Shown: positions 34,508 through 42,538 of the stretch, piece by piece
Layout of the letters: the number at the start of each line of letters is the position of its first letter
How positions within the stretch are numbered: position 1 is the first letter of the stretch
Assembly: GCA_025463905.1 (NCBI GenBank)
Contig: JAODBJ010000289.1
Span: 1-43,968 of the forward strand
DNA: 43,968 nt
Source of the DNA: Actinomycetes bacterium
Lineage (GTDB): Bacteria > Actinomycetota > Acidimicrobiia > IMCC26256 > PALSA-610
Direction of reading: 5' to 3'
Program-made: the position numbers and the translations under genes
The notes under the pieces: model-generated
Told to the model about the DNA's origin: nothing
Seen by the model: the letters and a program-made list of their open reading frames with translations, nothing else
Database searches by the model: none

Positions 34508-35262
34508 GCCGGCCGAACCGACGTACACCGGTATCCGGTGATCTCTCTGAGATCCTGAAAGCGGCGTTGCCGCACGACCACGCCCGCCAGGTCACTTCGC
34601 GCTACTACATCGAGCGGGAAATGACGTTCGAGCCGAAGCCTCGAGTGGTGATCGACCTCGGTTGTGGGCGCGGCGATTCGGTAGACGTGTTCCGCAAGCA
34701 CGCGCCGGACGTGTCGTGGATCGGCATCGACATCGGTGATTCGCAGGAAGCCAAGCAACGCACGCGCCGCGACGCCCCGTTCCTCTACTACGACGGCTGG
34801 GACGTACCGCTGGCGGCATCGTCGGTCGACGTCGTGTACAGCCACCAAGTGCTCGAGCACGTGCGCGACCCTGCGTTCCACCTCGCTGAAGTCGCGCGCG
34901 TGTTGCGGCCCGGCGGCGCGTTCATTGGCAGCACGTCGCAGTTCGAGCCGTATCACTCACGCAGCTATTGGAACTTCACGCCCCTCGGGTTCCAAGCTCT
35001 CGTTGAAGACGCCGGACTCACGCTCGAAGAACTCCGTCCGGGCATCGACGGCATCACGCTCATCCTGCGGACGTTCCTCGGTCGACCGGCGCGGTTCTCG
35101 CCGTGGTTCGCTCACGGATCACCGTTGCACACGGTGATCGACGAGTGGGCGCAACGCGCGAAGCGCCGCACGTGGCTCGTGAACCTCAGGAAGGTTCAGT
35201 TCGCCGGGCAGTTCGCATTCTGCGCGCGGCGCCCCGCTTCGCGCGGCGTAGCAACGTCGTAA
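34504..35262 (+). CDS. SAM-dependent methyltransferase (type 11)
   Basis: 252 residues; GTG 34504 overlaps the preceding stop. Motif I VVIDLGCGRGDSVDVF, post-I GIDIGDS, motif II VDVVYSHQVLEHVRDP and motif III VLRPGGAFIGST are complete, as in Methyltransf_11 proteins. The long C-terminal part (WNFTPLGFQALVEDAGL ... WLVNLRKVQFAGQFAFCARR) suggests a sugar or lipid-linked acceptor. The last 77 bases overlap the convergent sulfotransferase gene on the other strand. Confidence 0.88.
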   Translation: MSRPNRRTPVSGDLSEILKAALPHDHARQVTSRYYIEREMTFEPKPRVVIDLGCGRGDSVDVFRKHAPDVSWIGIDIGDSQEAKQRTRRDAPFLYYDGWDVPLAASSVDVVYSHQVLEHVRDPAFHLAEVARVLRPGGAFIGSTSQFEPYHSRSYWNFTPLGFQALVEDAGLTLEELRPGIDGITLILRTFLGRPARFSPWFAHGSPLHTVIDEWAQRAKRRTWLVNLRKVQFAGQFAFCARRPASRGVATS

Positions 35263-36499
35263 CTTTCGCCGTCAACGTTGGCGGCGCGACGGGTTCAGGA
35301 GGAGACGGCGGTGCCGGCACCTCGGCCTCGGCCGGCGCCGGCCAGCTGGCGCGCAGTTTCCTCGCTTCGGCAGCCCAGCGCTCGGCATTCGCTTCGTCCC
35401 GTTCAGTGCCGATGCCGTCCCGGTACAACTCTTCGACGAGGTCCATAGCCGGCGCGTGGCCGATCAGCGCGGCCTTGTACGCGTACTGAAACGCGGCGCC
35501 GGGATCGGCGGGAACAACCCGACCTTCGATCAGCAACCTCGCATAACGCACGCCGCTGAGCGCGGTGTCGTTGTCTTCGGCGCGCCGGCGGATCTCGTCG
35601 GCCTCTTCCACCGTCTCTACGGATTCGGGTGACCAGTCGGGTTTTGCGCTGAAGCGCGTCGCCATTTTCTCCTCGACCAGTGCCCGGCGTCCGAGGACAT
35701 AACCCGACGCCGTCTCGGTGGGGATCACCGGTTCGTCGGCCGGCGTCCAGTCGTCGTCGTAGTCGAAGGCGTCCATGTACGCCTTGAACATGGGACGGAA
35801 AAAGTCGACGTCGGTCGGGGTGAACCAGTTGCGCCAATCGCCGTGGGTGGCCGAGCGGACGACGTGCCCGTTGTGCTCCTCGATCCGATCGGGCACCACG
35901 GGCTCGATCTCGAGCCCGACATACGACGAGAGTGCCGCGAGATTGTTGTCGGCGAAGTCTTCGTACTTCAACCGGAAGACGTCGTAACGCTCGCGCAGTT
36001 CGCGCGCAACGTCGAAACGTTCGAGGTAGTTGCTCCACGTCCATTCTTGGTCGCGTTCCAACCACTTCATTCCGAGTTCGAAGAGGTCCTGGAACGAGCG
36101 ACTGTGCGGGTCGAGTTCCTTTTCTTGAATCACGCGAACGAACTCGTCGACGTTCTCCTTGCCCAAGCCCCGGATCCCCCACGGCTGCAACGGGAGGTAG
36201 AGCAGCTGGCTTACGAGCGTGTCGCGCGGGTCGCGTGAGATCAGGATGTGCCGGTTGAACGCTTCGAAGCCGATGTCCATCGCGTTCTTATTGATCATCG
36301 TCTTCGCCAGCAATGAAAAAGGCAGGTCGTATGAGGCCAGACGGATCAACACCGACGAGCGTGGTTCGAAGACCAGCAACGCGTCGGGATATCGCGCTCG
36401 AAGAGGTCGGCGAATGCTGTTGAATACGCCCGTCGTTCCCGTCTTCGCGTTGCCGAGGATCTCAACTTTCAGCGCATTTTCGGGTGCGGTCTCGGCCAC
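35186..36499 (-). CDS. Sulfotransferase fused to Sel1-like repeats
   Basis: 437 residues, GTG start at 36499. The P-loop GNAKTGTTG (residues 16-24) and ILISRDPRDTLVSQLLYL (PAPS 3'-phosphate site) identify a PAPS-dependent sulfotransferase; WSNYLERFDVARELRERYDVFRLKYEDFA is the acceptor-side helix region. From about residue 300 the protein has Sel1/TPR-like repeats (ALSGVRYARLLIEGRVVPADPGAAFQYAYKAALIGHAPAMDLVEELYRDGIG). A basic Pro-rich tail follows. Second sulfotransferase in the locus, on the opposite strand and overlapping a methyltransferase gene by 77 bases. Confidence 0.85.
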   Translation of the reverse strand: MAETAPENALKVEILGNAKTGTTGVFNSIRRPLRARYPDALLVFEPRSSVLIRLASYDLPFSLLAKTMINKNAMDIGFEAFNRHILISRDPRDTLVSQLLYLPLQPWGIRGLGKENVDEFVRVIQEKELDPHSRSFQDLFELGMKWLERDQEWTWSNYLERFDVARELRERYDVFRLKYEDFADNNLAALSSYVGLEIEPVVPDRIEEHNGHVVRSATHGDWRNWFTPTDVDFFRPMFKAYMDAFDYDDDWTPADEPVIPTETASGYVLGRRALVEEKMATRFSAKPDWSPESVETVEEADEIRRRAEDNDTALSGVRYARLLIEGRVVPADPGAAFQYAYKAALIGHAPAMDLVEELYRDGIGTERDEANAERWAAEARKLRASWPAPAEAEVPAPPSPPEPVAPPTLTAKVTTLLRRAKRGAARRMRTARRTEPS

Positions 36500-36584
36500 A
36501 CCCCAGGTTACCGCGAGGTCCGCCGCGGTTCCGCGCTCAAACGACGAACACGAGGTCGCCCACTCGGTGGTGCATCATGGGCGC

Positions 36585-36800
36585 GTGGAGCCTGCGATCA
36601 AACGCCTCAGGGCGTTGTACTTGGAGCACGACGAAGGCGGCGATGAAGGCAGCGACGCGTCGCAGCCGATATCGCGGTTGTTCGAGCTATACGAACCGGT
36701 AGCGGAAGGTGCGAGCGTCGACGGCGGTCCCGGCACCCGTGCCGGCGGCCGCGTGGCGCGACTGCGGGCCCGGCTCGTTCGCCGAAAGGAAACGCGGTGA
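36585..36800 (+). CDS. Small basic-tailed protein, 71 residues
   Basis: GTG 36585 (or in-frame GTG 36567 or 36570) to TGA 36798-36800, which overlaps the wecB GTG by 4 bases. This coupling is the main reason to call it. Sequence begins MEPAIKRLRALYLEHDEGG, has an acidic middle (DASQPISRLFELYEPVAEG) and a basic end (RVARLRARLVRRKETR), with no membrane helix. It resembles the helix-rich spacer segments seen in the larger glycan proteins here, so it may be an accessory of the 2-epimerase. No family is recognised. The ribosome binding site is weak. Confidence 0.5.
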   Translation: MEPAIKRLRALYLEHDEGGDEGSDASQPISRLFELYEPVAEGASVDGGPGTRAGGRVARLRARLVRRKETR

Positions 36801-37870
36801 GCGCGATCCTCCACGTCGTCGGCGCCCGACCGAACTTCATGAAGATGGCACCCGTGCTGCGCGCCGGCGCGCGCCGCGGCCTACCACAGCTGCTCGTGCA
36901 CACCGGGCAGCACTACGACTCCGCGATGTCGGATGTGTTCTTCACCGAACTCGGCCTGCCCGAACCCGACGTGAACCTGGGAGTCGGATCCGGCACTCAC
37001 GCGCAGCAGACCGCCGCATTGATGACGGCGCTGGAGGCCACGTTCGTCGAGCGAGAACCCTCGATCGTCGTCGTGTATGGCGACGTGAACTCCACGATCG
37101 CGGCCGCGCTCGTCGCTTCAAAGCTGCACATCCGCGTGGCGCACGTGGAAGCAGGACTGCGGAGCTTCGATTGGACGATGCCCGAAGAGGTGAACCGGCG
37201 CGTCACCGACCTTTGCTCGGACGTGCTGTTCGCGACATCTCCGGAAGCGATCGGGCACCTCGGTCGCGAGGGAGTGGACCCCGCTCGCGTGCATTTCGTG
37301 GGGAATCCGATGATCGACACGCTGCTCGCGAACCTCGACCGGTTCGACATCGAACGCTTTCGCGCCTCGCACGGATTGACCGGCGCGTACGCGCTCGTCA
37401 CGTTGCATCGACCTTCGAACGTCGACGATCCGGATGCCGCCCGCCGTCTCGTCACCCAATTGACGTCGGTGTCTGAGCGGGTCGTGCTCGTGTTCCCGGT
37501 GCACCCGCGCGGCCGCGCGTTGCTGGAGTCGGCCGGATTACGCGCGTCGGATCGCCTGCGCGTGATCGACCCGATCGGTTACGTGGAGTTCCTGTCGGGT
37601 GTCCGCGGCGCGGCGCTGGTGATCACCGACTCCGGCGGCGTGCAGGAGGAAACCACGGTGCTCAACGTGCCCTGCCTCACTGCGCGGCCCAACACGGAGC
37701 GGCCCATCACGATCACCCACGGCACGAACCGCCTCGTGGCGCTGGACGACATCGCGAAGGCCGCCGACGAGATGCTGGCGAACCCGCCGCATGTCGCCGA
37801 ACCGCCGCCGTTGTGGGACGGCCGTTCCGGTGAACGCATCGCCGAGGTACTGCAAGCCGAAACGTTGTAG
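36797..37870 (+). CDS. wecB: UDP-N-acetylglucosamine 2-epimerase (non-hydrolysing)
   Basis: 357 residues. Nucleotide-sugar epimerase with VVGARPNFMKMAPV, HTGQHYDSAMSDVFF, VYGDVNSTIAAALVA, VEAGLRSFDWTMPEEVNRRVTD, TLHRPSNVD and VITDSGGVQEE, all conserved in WecB/MnaA. The enzyme converts UDP-GlcNAc to UDP-ManNAc, the precursor for ManNAc- or ManNAcA-containing surface polymers. It fits a glycan locus with an ABC exporter. The gene starts inside the stop codon of a small upstream ORF and converges, with a 16-base gap, on the exporter ATPase gene. Confidence 0.95.
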   Translation: MSAILHVVGARPNFMKMAPVLRAGARRGLPQLLVHTGQHYDSAMSDVFFTELGLPEPDVNLGVGSGTHAQQTAALMTALEATFVEREPSIVVVYGDVNSTIAAALVASKLHIRVAHVEAGLRSFDWTMPEEVNRRVTDLCSDVLFATSPEAIGHLGREGVDPARVHFVGNPMIDTLLANLDRFDIERFRASHGLTGAYALVTLHRPSNVDDPDAARRLVTQLTSVSERVVLVFPVHPRGRALLESAGLRASDRLRVIDPIGYVEFLSGVRGAALVITDSGGVQEETTVLNVPCLTARPNTERPITITHGTNRLVALDDIAKAADEMLANPPHVAEPPPLWDGRSGERIAEVLQAETL

Positions 37871-37886
37871 CGACGGAACTCGGCTG

Positions 37887-38771
37887 CTACCAGGACGCTT
37901 CGTCGTCCGTGGCGGGCGTGACGTCGGTGTCGGGGATCTCCTCGCCGTCGTCGATGGCTCGCTGGTCGTCGCGCCGTTCGTAGGCGTCGACGACCTCTTC
38001 GGGATCGCCGTCCATCACCATCTCACCGTGATCGATCCAGATCGCGCGCGTGCACATGCGGCGGATCTCGTTGAGATTGTGCGAGACGATGAAGATCGTG
38101 CCGGCGTGCTCGCGGATCTCCTCGATGCGTTTGAAGCTCCGGCGCTTGAACTGGCGGTCGCCGACGGCGAGCGCCTCGTCGATGAGCAGGATCTCGGGTG
38201 CGACCGCGGTCGCGATCGAGAAGTGCAGGCGGGCGCGCATGCCCGACGAGTACGCGCGCATTGGCAGATCGATGAAGTCGTCGAGCCCGGAGAACTCGAC
38301 GATTTCGTCGACCCGTTTGGCGATCTCGGGGCCCGACAAGCCGAGCGCGAGGCCGCCCAGGTAGATGTTCCGCCGACCCGACAACGAGGGGTTGAGCGCC
38401 GCGGCCACGCCGAGCAAGGTGGGCCGGGTGCGGGCGTAGATCGCCCCTTTCTTCACCGGAAGCAGGCCGGCGATACCAGCGAGCATCGTGCTCTTGCCGG
38501 CGCCGTTCCCACCGACGAGGCCGACGCTCTCGCCCTGCCGCACTTGGAACGACATTTTCTCGATCGCATGGATTTGGCGCTTCGCTCGGCCGCGAAAACC
38601 GCGTGCGATCACCGCCCGCAGGCTGACCCGTGCTTCTTGGAAGATCTCGTACGTGATGCTCACGTTGTCGACGACGACCGCGAGGGGCGTGTCGAGCGGC
38701 GGCGGATCTTTTTTCCAGCGCGGCCGCGGCGGCGGCTCGGGTGAGTCAGCCTCGACCGTAGCCATGCTCAC
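37887..38771 (-). CDS. ABC-2 polysaccharide exporter ATPase (Wzt/TagH-like)
   Basis: 294 residues from GTG 38771 (ATG 38765 is an alternative). Walker A GGNGAGKSTM, signature YSSGMRARLHFSIATAVAPEILLIDEALAVGD and the H-loop VSHNLNEIRRMC are intact. The N-terminal VVVDNVSITYEIFQE and the SLRAVIARGF helix are of Wzt/TagH type. The acidic C-terminal tail is short, so there is no carbohydrate-binding Wzt-C domain. It therefore exports a polymer or lipid-linked glycan without recognising a terminal modification. It starts within the last 26 bases of the permease gene and is translated with it. Confidence 0.9.
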   Translation of the reverse strand: MSMATVEADSPEPPPRPRWKKDPPPLDTPLAVVVDNVSITYEIFQEARVSLRAVIARGFRGRAKRQIHAIEKMSFQVRQGESVGLVGGNGAGKSTMLAGIAGLLPVKKGAIYARTRPTLLGVAAALNPSLSGRRNIYLGGLALGLSGPEIAKRVDEIVEFSGLDDFIDLPMRAYSSGMRARLHFSIATAVAPEILLIDEALAVGDRQFKRRSFKRIEEIREHAGTIFIVSHNLNEIRRMCTRAIWIDHGEMVMDGDPEEVVDAYERRDDQRAIDDGEEIPDTDVTPATDDEASW

Positions 38772-39600
38772 CAGCGCGGAAGTAGATGAAACCGGCGATC
38801 AGGAGCGCGAACGACCAGACCAGTACCGAAACGTATTCGCCGTACGTGGTGGGCAGGCCGAGGACCGCGCCGCGCGCGAGCGAGATGAACGAGTACATCG
38901 GGTTCAACTCGAACAGGTGGCGCGTCAGGGTGCTGTGGATGAACCGGTCGACGGAGTACATCGCTCCCGACATGTAGATCAGGATGCGAAAGAAGTGCGG
39001 CAGGATCTGCGTGAAGTCTTGGTACGCATCGCCGAGGCGGGCCACGATGAACGCCGCGCCGAGGTTGAAGATGCCCTGCACGACGAACAGGGGTATGAGG
39101 AGGAGCCACGCGGGTCGCGGGAACACACCGTTCAGCATCGTGACCACCAGCATCGTGACGATCGCCGGCAGGAACGCAATCGTCTGGCCGATCACGGTGG
39201 AGATCGGCAGGATCGAACGCGGGAAGTAGATCGCGCGGATAAGGCCCTGGTTGCCGAACACTGCGCCGGACGCCACCGACACCGATCGCTGGGTGTAGTG
39301 GAAGGTGAACACGCCGACCGCGAGGAACGCGACGAAGTGCGGGATCCCGCGGCTCGTGCCCAGGATCACGCCGAAGAGCAGGTAGTAGATGCCCATCATC
39401 ATCAGCGGGTTGAGCACGTGCCAGAGATTCCCGAGCAGCGTGTTCATGTGCTGGGCGCGCAGCTGCCCGACCGGCACTGCGACCGCGAACTCGCGCCGGT
39501 TCCACACGTCTTGGAGGTATTCCTCGACGTATTGCCGCTCGCCCACGTTGGTGAGCCCGGCGCGGCGCATCGCTTTGGGAGAAACCCGTTTCGTTGCCAT
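38746..39600 (-). CDS. ABC-2 type polysaccharide exporter permease (Wzm/TagG-like)
   Basis: 284 residues, ATG 39600. Six helices typical of ABC-2 permeases: NLWHVLNPLMMMGIYYLLFG, VAFLAVGVFTFHYTQRSVSV, ILPISTVIGQTIAFLPAIVTMLVV and so on, with the amphipathic N-terminus (QYVEEYLQDVWNRREF) and the GNQGLIRAIYFPRSILP loop. It forms the channel for export of the assembled glycan across the cytoplasmic membrane with the overlapping ATPase. The 27-base gap to the upstream glycosyltransferase gene suggests that all three minus-strand genes share a transcript. Confidence 0.9.
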   Translation of the reverse strand: MATKRVSPKAMRRAGLTNVGERQYVEEYLQDVWNRREFAVAVPVGQLRAQHMNTLLGNLWHVLNPLMMMGIYYLLFGVILGTSRGIPHFVAFLAVGVFTFHYTQRSVSVASGAVFGNQGLIRAIYFPRSILPISTVIGQTIAFLPAIVTMLVVTMLNGVFPRPAWLLLIPLFVVQGIFNLGAAFIVARLGDAYQDFTQILPHFFRILIYMSGAMYSVDRFIHSTLTRHLFELNPMYSFISLARGAVLGLPTTYGEYVSVLVWSFALLIAGFIYFRAGEHGYGRG

Positions 39601-39626
39601 CGCGACCCGGTGAGCCTACCTATCCC

Positions 39627-41696
39627 TCACACGATTACCCGGTCGAGCGCGACGCCGCTCGCGACGCGCACCGCATCCTTCTCGAAGTCGCGGTCGGTCA
39701 CCGCCCATGTGTGCTGGTGCCGTTCGGCCTGGCGGTACAGGAGATAGTTGAACCGATCGGCGGAGAAGATGCGCAGGCCGGCCTCCCGGCAGTCCTGCAG
39801 GAACCGGGTGTCGGTGCCGCGGGGGAGTGACGCGAAGCGAATGCTGCCGACCTGGTCGCGGTCGGCCACGATCGTGCCGCCGGCAACCCGGTTCACGTAG
39901 GAGAATTCGCGACCCGGCTCGCGCAGCACGGTCGCATCGGTCGATTCCATGTAGGCGTAGAACGTGGTCTTGCCCACCACGGCGGCGTCCGCGTAGCGGA
40001 ACGCGAGGAGCGCGTCGCGGAGGTACTCGGGGCCGTACGTGTCGTCGTCGTCCCACTTGGCGACGTAGCGGCCGGAGGAGACGTCGAGCGCGGCATTCAG
40101 GCACTCGCCGAGCGTCGCGGCCGGGTCGACGTGCAGGATCTTCGTGTTCGCGACGCGCGACGCGAGCCGGTGCAGGAGGTCGGTATCGAAACCGGCGGCG
40201 TTGGTGACGAAGATGAGCTCGCGCGCCGCGTAGGTCTGCCGCGCGAACGCTTCGAATACCGCTTCGGCGCGCTCGGGTCGCATCGATGAGCACAGCACCG
40301 AAACGAGTGGCTCTCGGTGCTGGAGCGGCGAAACGCGGGCGAAGTCGAGCAAGGTGTCGATGCGGTGCGAGTACGTGTGGTGCGCCATCACGTGCCGGTA
40401 GCCGCGCTGGCCAACCTGGTCGCGATAGTCGTGGTCGTGCACGACACGTTCGACGGCGCGCCTCGTGTCGTCGGCGGTGTCGGTGACGATGACCGCGTCG
40501 CCGAGCAACTCCGTGATGCCGCGCGCAGGTGTGGAGATCACGGGAGTCGCGCACGCGAGGATCTCGAACACCCGGCGCGAGAACATCGTGGGCGACGCCG
40601 ATACGGAATTCACGTTGAGGAACGCGGCGTACCGGCGGTACGCGGCGACGGTTTCGTCGTACGAACGTGCACCTTGCACCGCGCGGTCGTACGGCGGCGG
40701 GAACGCATCCGCGGTACCGGCTTGGCGGTCGAAGATGTCGAGGACGCCGAGGTCGAGCGCGGGCTGCAGGAGCCGGCCGGCTTCCTGCGCGCGTTGTTCG
40801 TACTTCTCACCCCGCCAGCTACCCGCGAAGCAGACTCGATCGAGCCCGTTGCTGCGATTCCCCATCGGATTGTGGATCAGCGGCTGAGCCGCGAACGGCA
40901 ATACGCCGACCCGATCGTGTCCGAGCGCGTCGCGATACCACGGGATGGCATCGGCGTCGGTGGTGAACACGACGTCGAAGTGGCGGGCCGCGTCGAGGAA
41001 CACCTCGAAGTTGACGGGGTCCTCCTTGTTCCAAAAAACGGTCGGCACGCCCTGCTCGCGGCACCATGCGATCGCGGCCTGCAACTCGTTGGGTTGCTGC
41101 CCGGCCCAACCGCTCAGCGCGTAGCGCCACTCGCCGCCGTTGCCCTCCCACGCCGACTCCACGAGCAGCAGGTCCGGTCGTTCGCGCAGCTCGGTCGGCC
41201 AACCGGTACGCGTGATGGGCACGATCCGCAGTTCCGGCGCGAAGCACCGCATCGTGAACTCGTCGAGTACAGCCGCGGCACGGGTCGCGCGGCTGGGTTC
41301 GGGCAACTCGCTCAGGTCGACGCCCGCAGTTGCTGCCACGACGCGCCGCTGGCGGTACAACTGCACGAGCACTCCCGGGAGGCGGGCGAGGCGACGCGGC
41401 GAGCGAGCCGCTCGCACCACTTCGTCGCCGACGCGGTACGCGATGGACTCGCGAACCTGGCGGAGCCTCCGCTCGTGCAATGTGCGTAGCTCGGCGATGC
41501 GTTGCTGTTCGCGCCGGCGCTGCGCCTCGATTTCACCTTCGAGTTCGGCGATACGAGCGTCACGTTCGGCGAGCAGCCGTCGGGTTTCGACCTCGGCGTC
41601 GGGGCCGGCGTCGGGGCCGGTGTCGGGGCCGGTGTCGGGGCCGTCGTCGGGCTTCTCGGGCCCGTCGTCGTCGGGCTCGTCGACTGCTCGGGTCAC
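39627..41696 (-). CDS. Bifunctional glycosyltransferase: coiled coil, CgeB-like GT-B and GT2 domains
   Basis: 689 residues from GTG 41696. An acidic DGPDTGPD repeat N-terminus is followed by a coiled coil (about residues 36-85, LAERDARIAELEGEIEAQRR), AYRVGDEVVRAARSP, a GT-B CgeB/DUF3880-like domain (about 150-450; PTVFWNKEDPVNFEVFLDAARHFDVVFTTD, SRRVFEILACATPVISTP) and a GT2 domain (about 462-650) with the DxD-type KWDDDD at residues 548-552. It should add two sugars, or one sugar with an extra domain. It shares its plan with the 786-residue protein at 29967-32327, but its motifs are intact. Divergent from a methyltransferase gene. Confidence 0.85.
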   Translation of the reverse strand: MTRAVDEPDDDGPEKPDDGPDTGPDTGPDAGPDAEVETRRLLAERDARIAELEGEIEAQRRREQQRIAELRTLHERRLRQVRESIAYRVGDEVVRAARSPRRLARLPGVLVQLYRQRRVVAATAGVDLSELPEPSRATRAAAVLDEFTMRCFAPELRIVPITRTGWPTELRERPDLLLVESAWEGNGGEWRYALSGWAGQQPNELQAAIAWCREQGVPTVFWNKEDPVNFEVFLDAARHFDVVFTTDADAIPWYRDALGHDRVGVLPFAAQPLIHNPMGNRSNGLDRVCFAGSWRGEKYEQRAQEAGRLLQPALDLGVLDIFDRQAGTADAFPPPYDRAVQGARSYDETVAAYRRYAAFLNVNSVSASPTMFSRRVFEILACATPVISTPARGITELLGDAVIVTDTADDTRRAVERVVHDHDYRDQVGQRGYRHVMAHHTYSHRIDTLLDFARVSPLQHREPLVSVLCSSMRPERAEAVFEAFARQTYAARELIFVTNAAGFDTDLLHRLASRVANTKILHVDPAATLGECLNAALDVSSGRYVAKWDDDDTYGPEYLRDALLAFRYADAAVVGKTTFYAYMESTDATVLREPGREFSYVNRVAGGTIVADRDQVGSIRFASLPRGTDTRFLQDCREAGLRIFSADRFNYLLYRQAERHQHTWAVTDRDFEKDAVRVASGVALDRVIV
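41596..41643 (-). repeat. Four tandem 12-bp repeats in the glycosyltransferase N-terminus
   Basis: The 12-bp units GCGTCGGGGCCG (41596-41607, 41608-41619) and GTGTCGGGGCCG (41620-41631, 41632-41643) differ by one base. They encode the DTGP/DAGP repeat of the acidic N-terminal tail. The unit length is a multiple of three, so copy-number changes keep the frame. Confidence 0.85.
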
Positions 41697-41767
41697 GGCG
41701 CGGGAGCGTACAGAACCCGGCGCGAAGCGGCCGCGGCGACAGCGGCCTCCGGCGGTAACGTTCCCCG

Positions 41768-42526
41768 ATGGCCAACGAGGTGGGCCCCGCCGCACGGGAT
41801 CGCCTCGATCGCGAGGCCTCGTTCCACGATCAGCGCTATGCCGACGATCCGCGGGCGGCGAGCGCGCGGTTCTACCGGTGCAGTGCGGGACGTGCGTATT
41901 TCCGCCGCCGGCTGCACGAATTGGTCGCGGCGCAGGTCGTGCTCGACTGCGGATGCGGCACGGGCAACACCGCGGTGGCGCTCGCCGAGGTCGCGGCCGG
42001 CGTGACCGGCATCGACATCTCATCCGTCGCGGTGACGAAGGCCTCGCAGCGGGCAGCGCGGGCGGGCGCGCGGAACGCGAGTTTCCAGGTGATGGATATC
42101 GAGGCGCTCGAGTTCCCCGCCGCAACCTTCGACGTGGTGTACGGCTCCGGCGTACTGCACCACGTATCGCTGCCGGCGGCGTCCTCCGAGATCGTTCGGG
42201 TGTTGAAGCCGGGCGGCCGCGCCCTCTTCCTCGAACCGCTCGCCCATAACCCACTGGTGAACCTGTACCGGCGGATGACGCCCCGGCAGCGATCGGTCGA
42301 CGAGCACCCGCTGCACGTACGTGACCTGCGCGTGTTGCGCGACCATTTCCCGCAGGTCGACACGAGCTATTTCGATCTCTTCACCTTGATGCCGGCGGTG
42401 ATCACGCCCATGCACCGGTACTTGCCGGCACTGCAGCGCGCCGACGCGTGGCTCTTTCGAACCGTGCCGCGCGCGCAGCCGCTCGCCTGGGTGGTCGTGG
42501 TCGAGCTCACTGCCGCGCCGGCCTGA
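41768..42526 (+). CDS. SAM-dependent methyltransferase
   Basis: 252 residues, ATG 41768. Motif I VVLDCGCGTGNTAVALAEV, GIDISSVAVTKA, the DVVYGSGVLHHVSLP motif II and VLKPGGRALFLEPLAHNP motif III are complete. The C-terminal LYRRMTPRQRSVDEHPLHVRDLRVLRDHFPQ segment occurs in methyltransferases acting on sugars or polyketide-like molecules. Divergent from the bifunctional glycosyltransferase (71-base gap) and 12 bases upstream of a GT4 gene. Third methyltransferase in the locus. Confidence 0.88.
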   Translation: MANEVGPAARDRLDREASFHDQRYADDPRAASARFYRCSAGRAYFRRRLHELVAAQVVLDCGCGTGNTAVALAEVAAGVTGIDISSVAVTKASQRAARAGARNASFQVMDIEALEFPAATFDVVYGSGVLHHVSLPAASSEIVRVLKPGGRALFLEPLAHNPLVNLYRRMTPRQRSVDEHPLHVRDLRVLRDHFPQVDTSYFDLFTLMPAVITPMHRYLPALQRADAWLFRTVPRAQPLAWVVVVELTAAPA

Positions 42527-42538
42527 CGCATCACGGTC

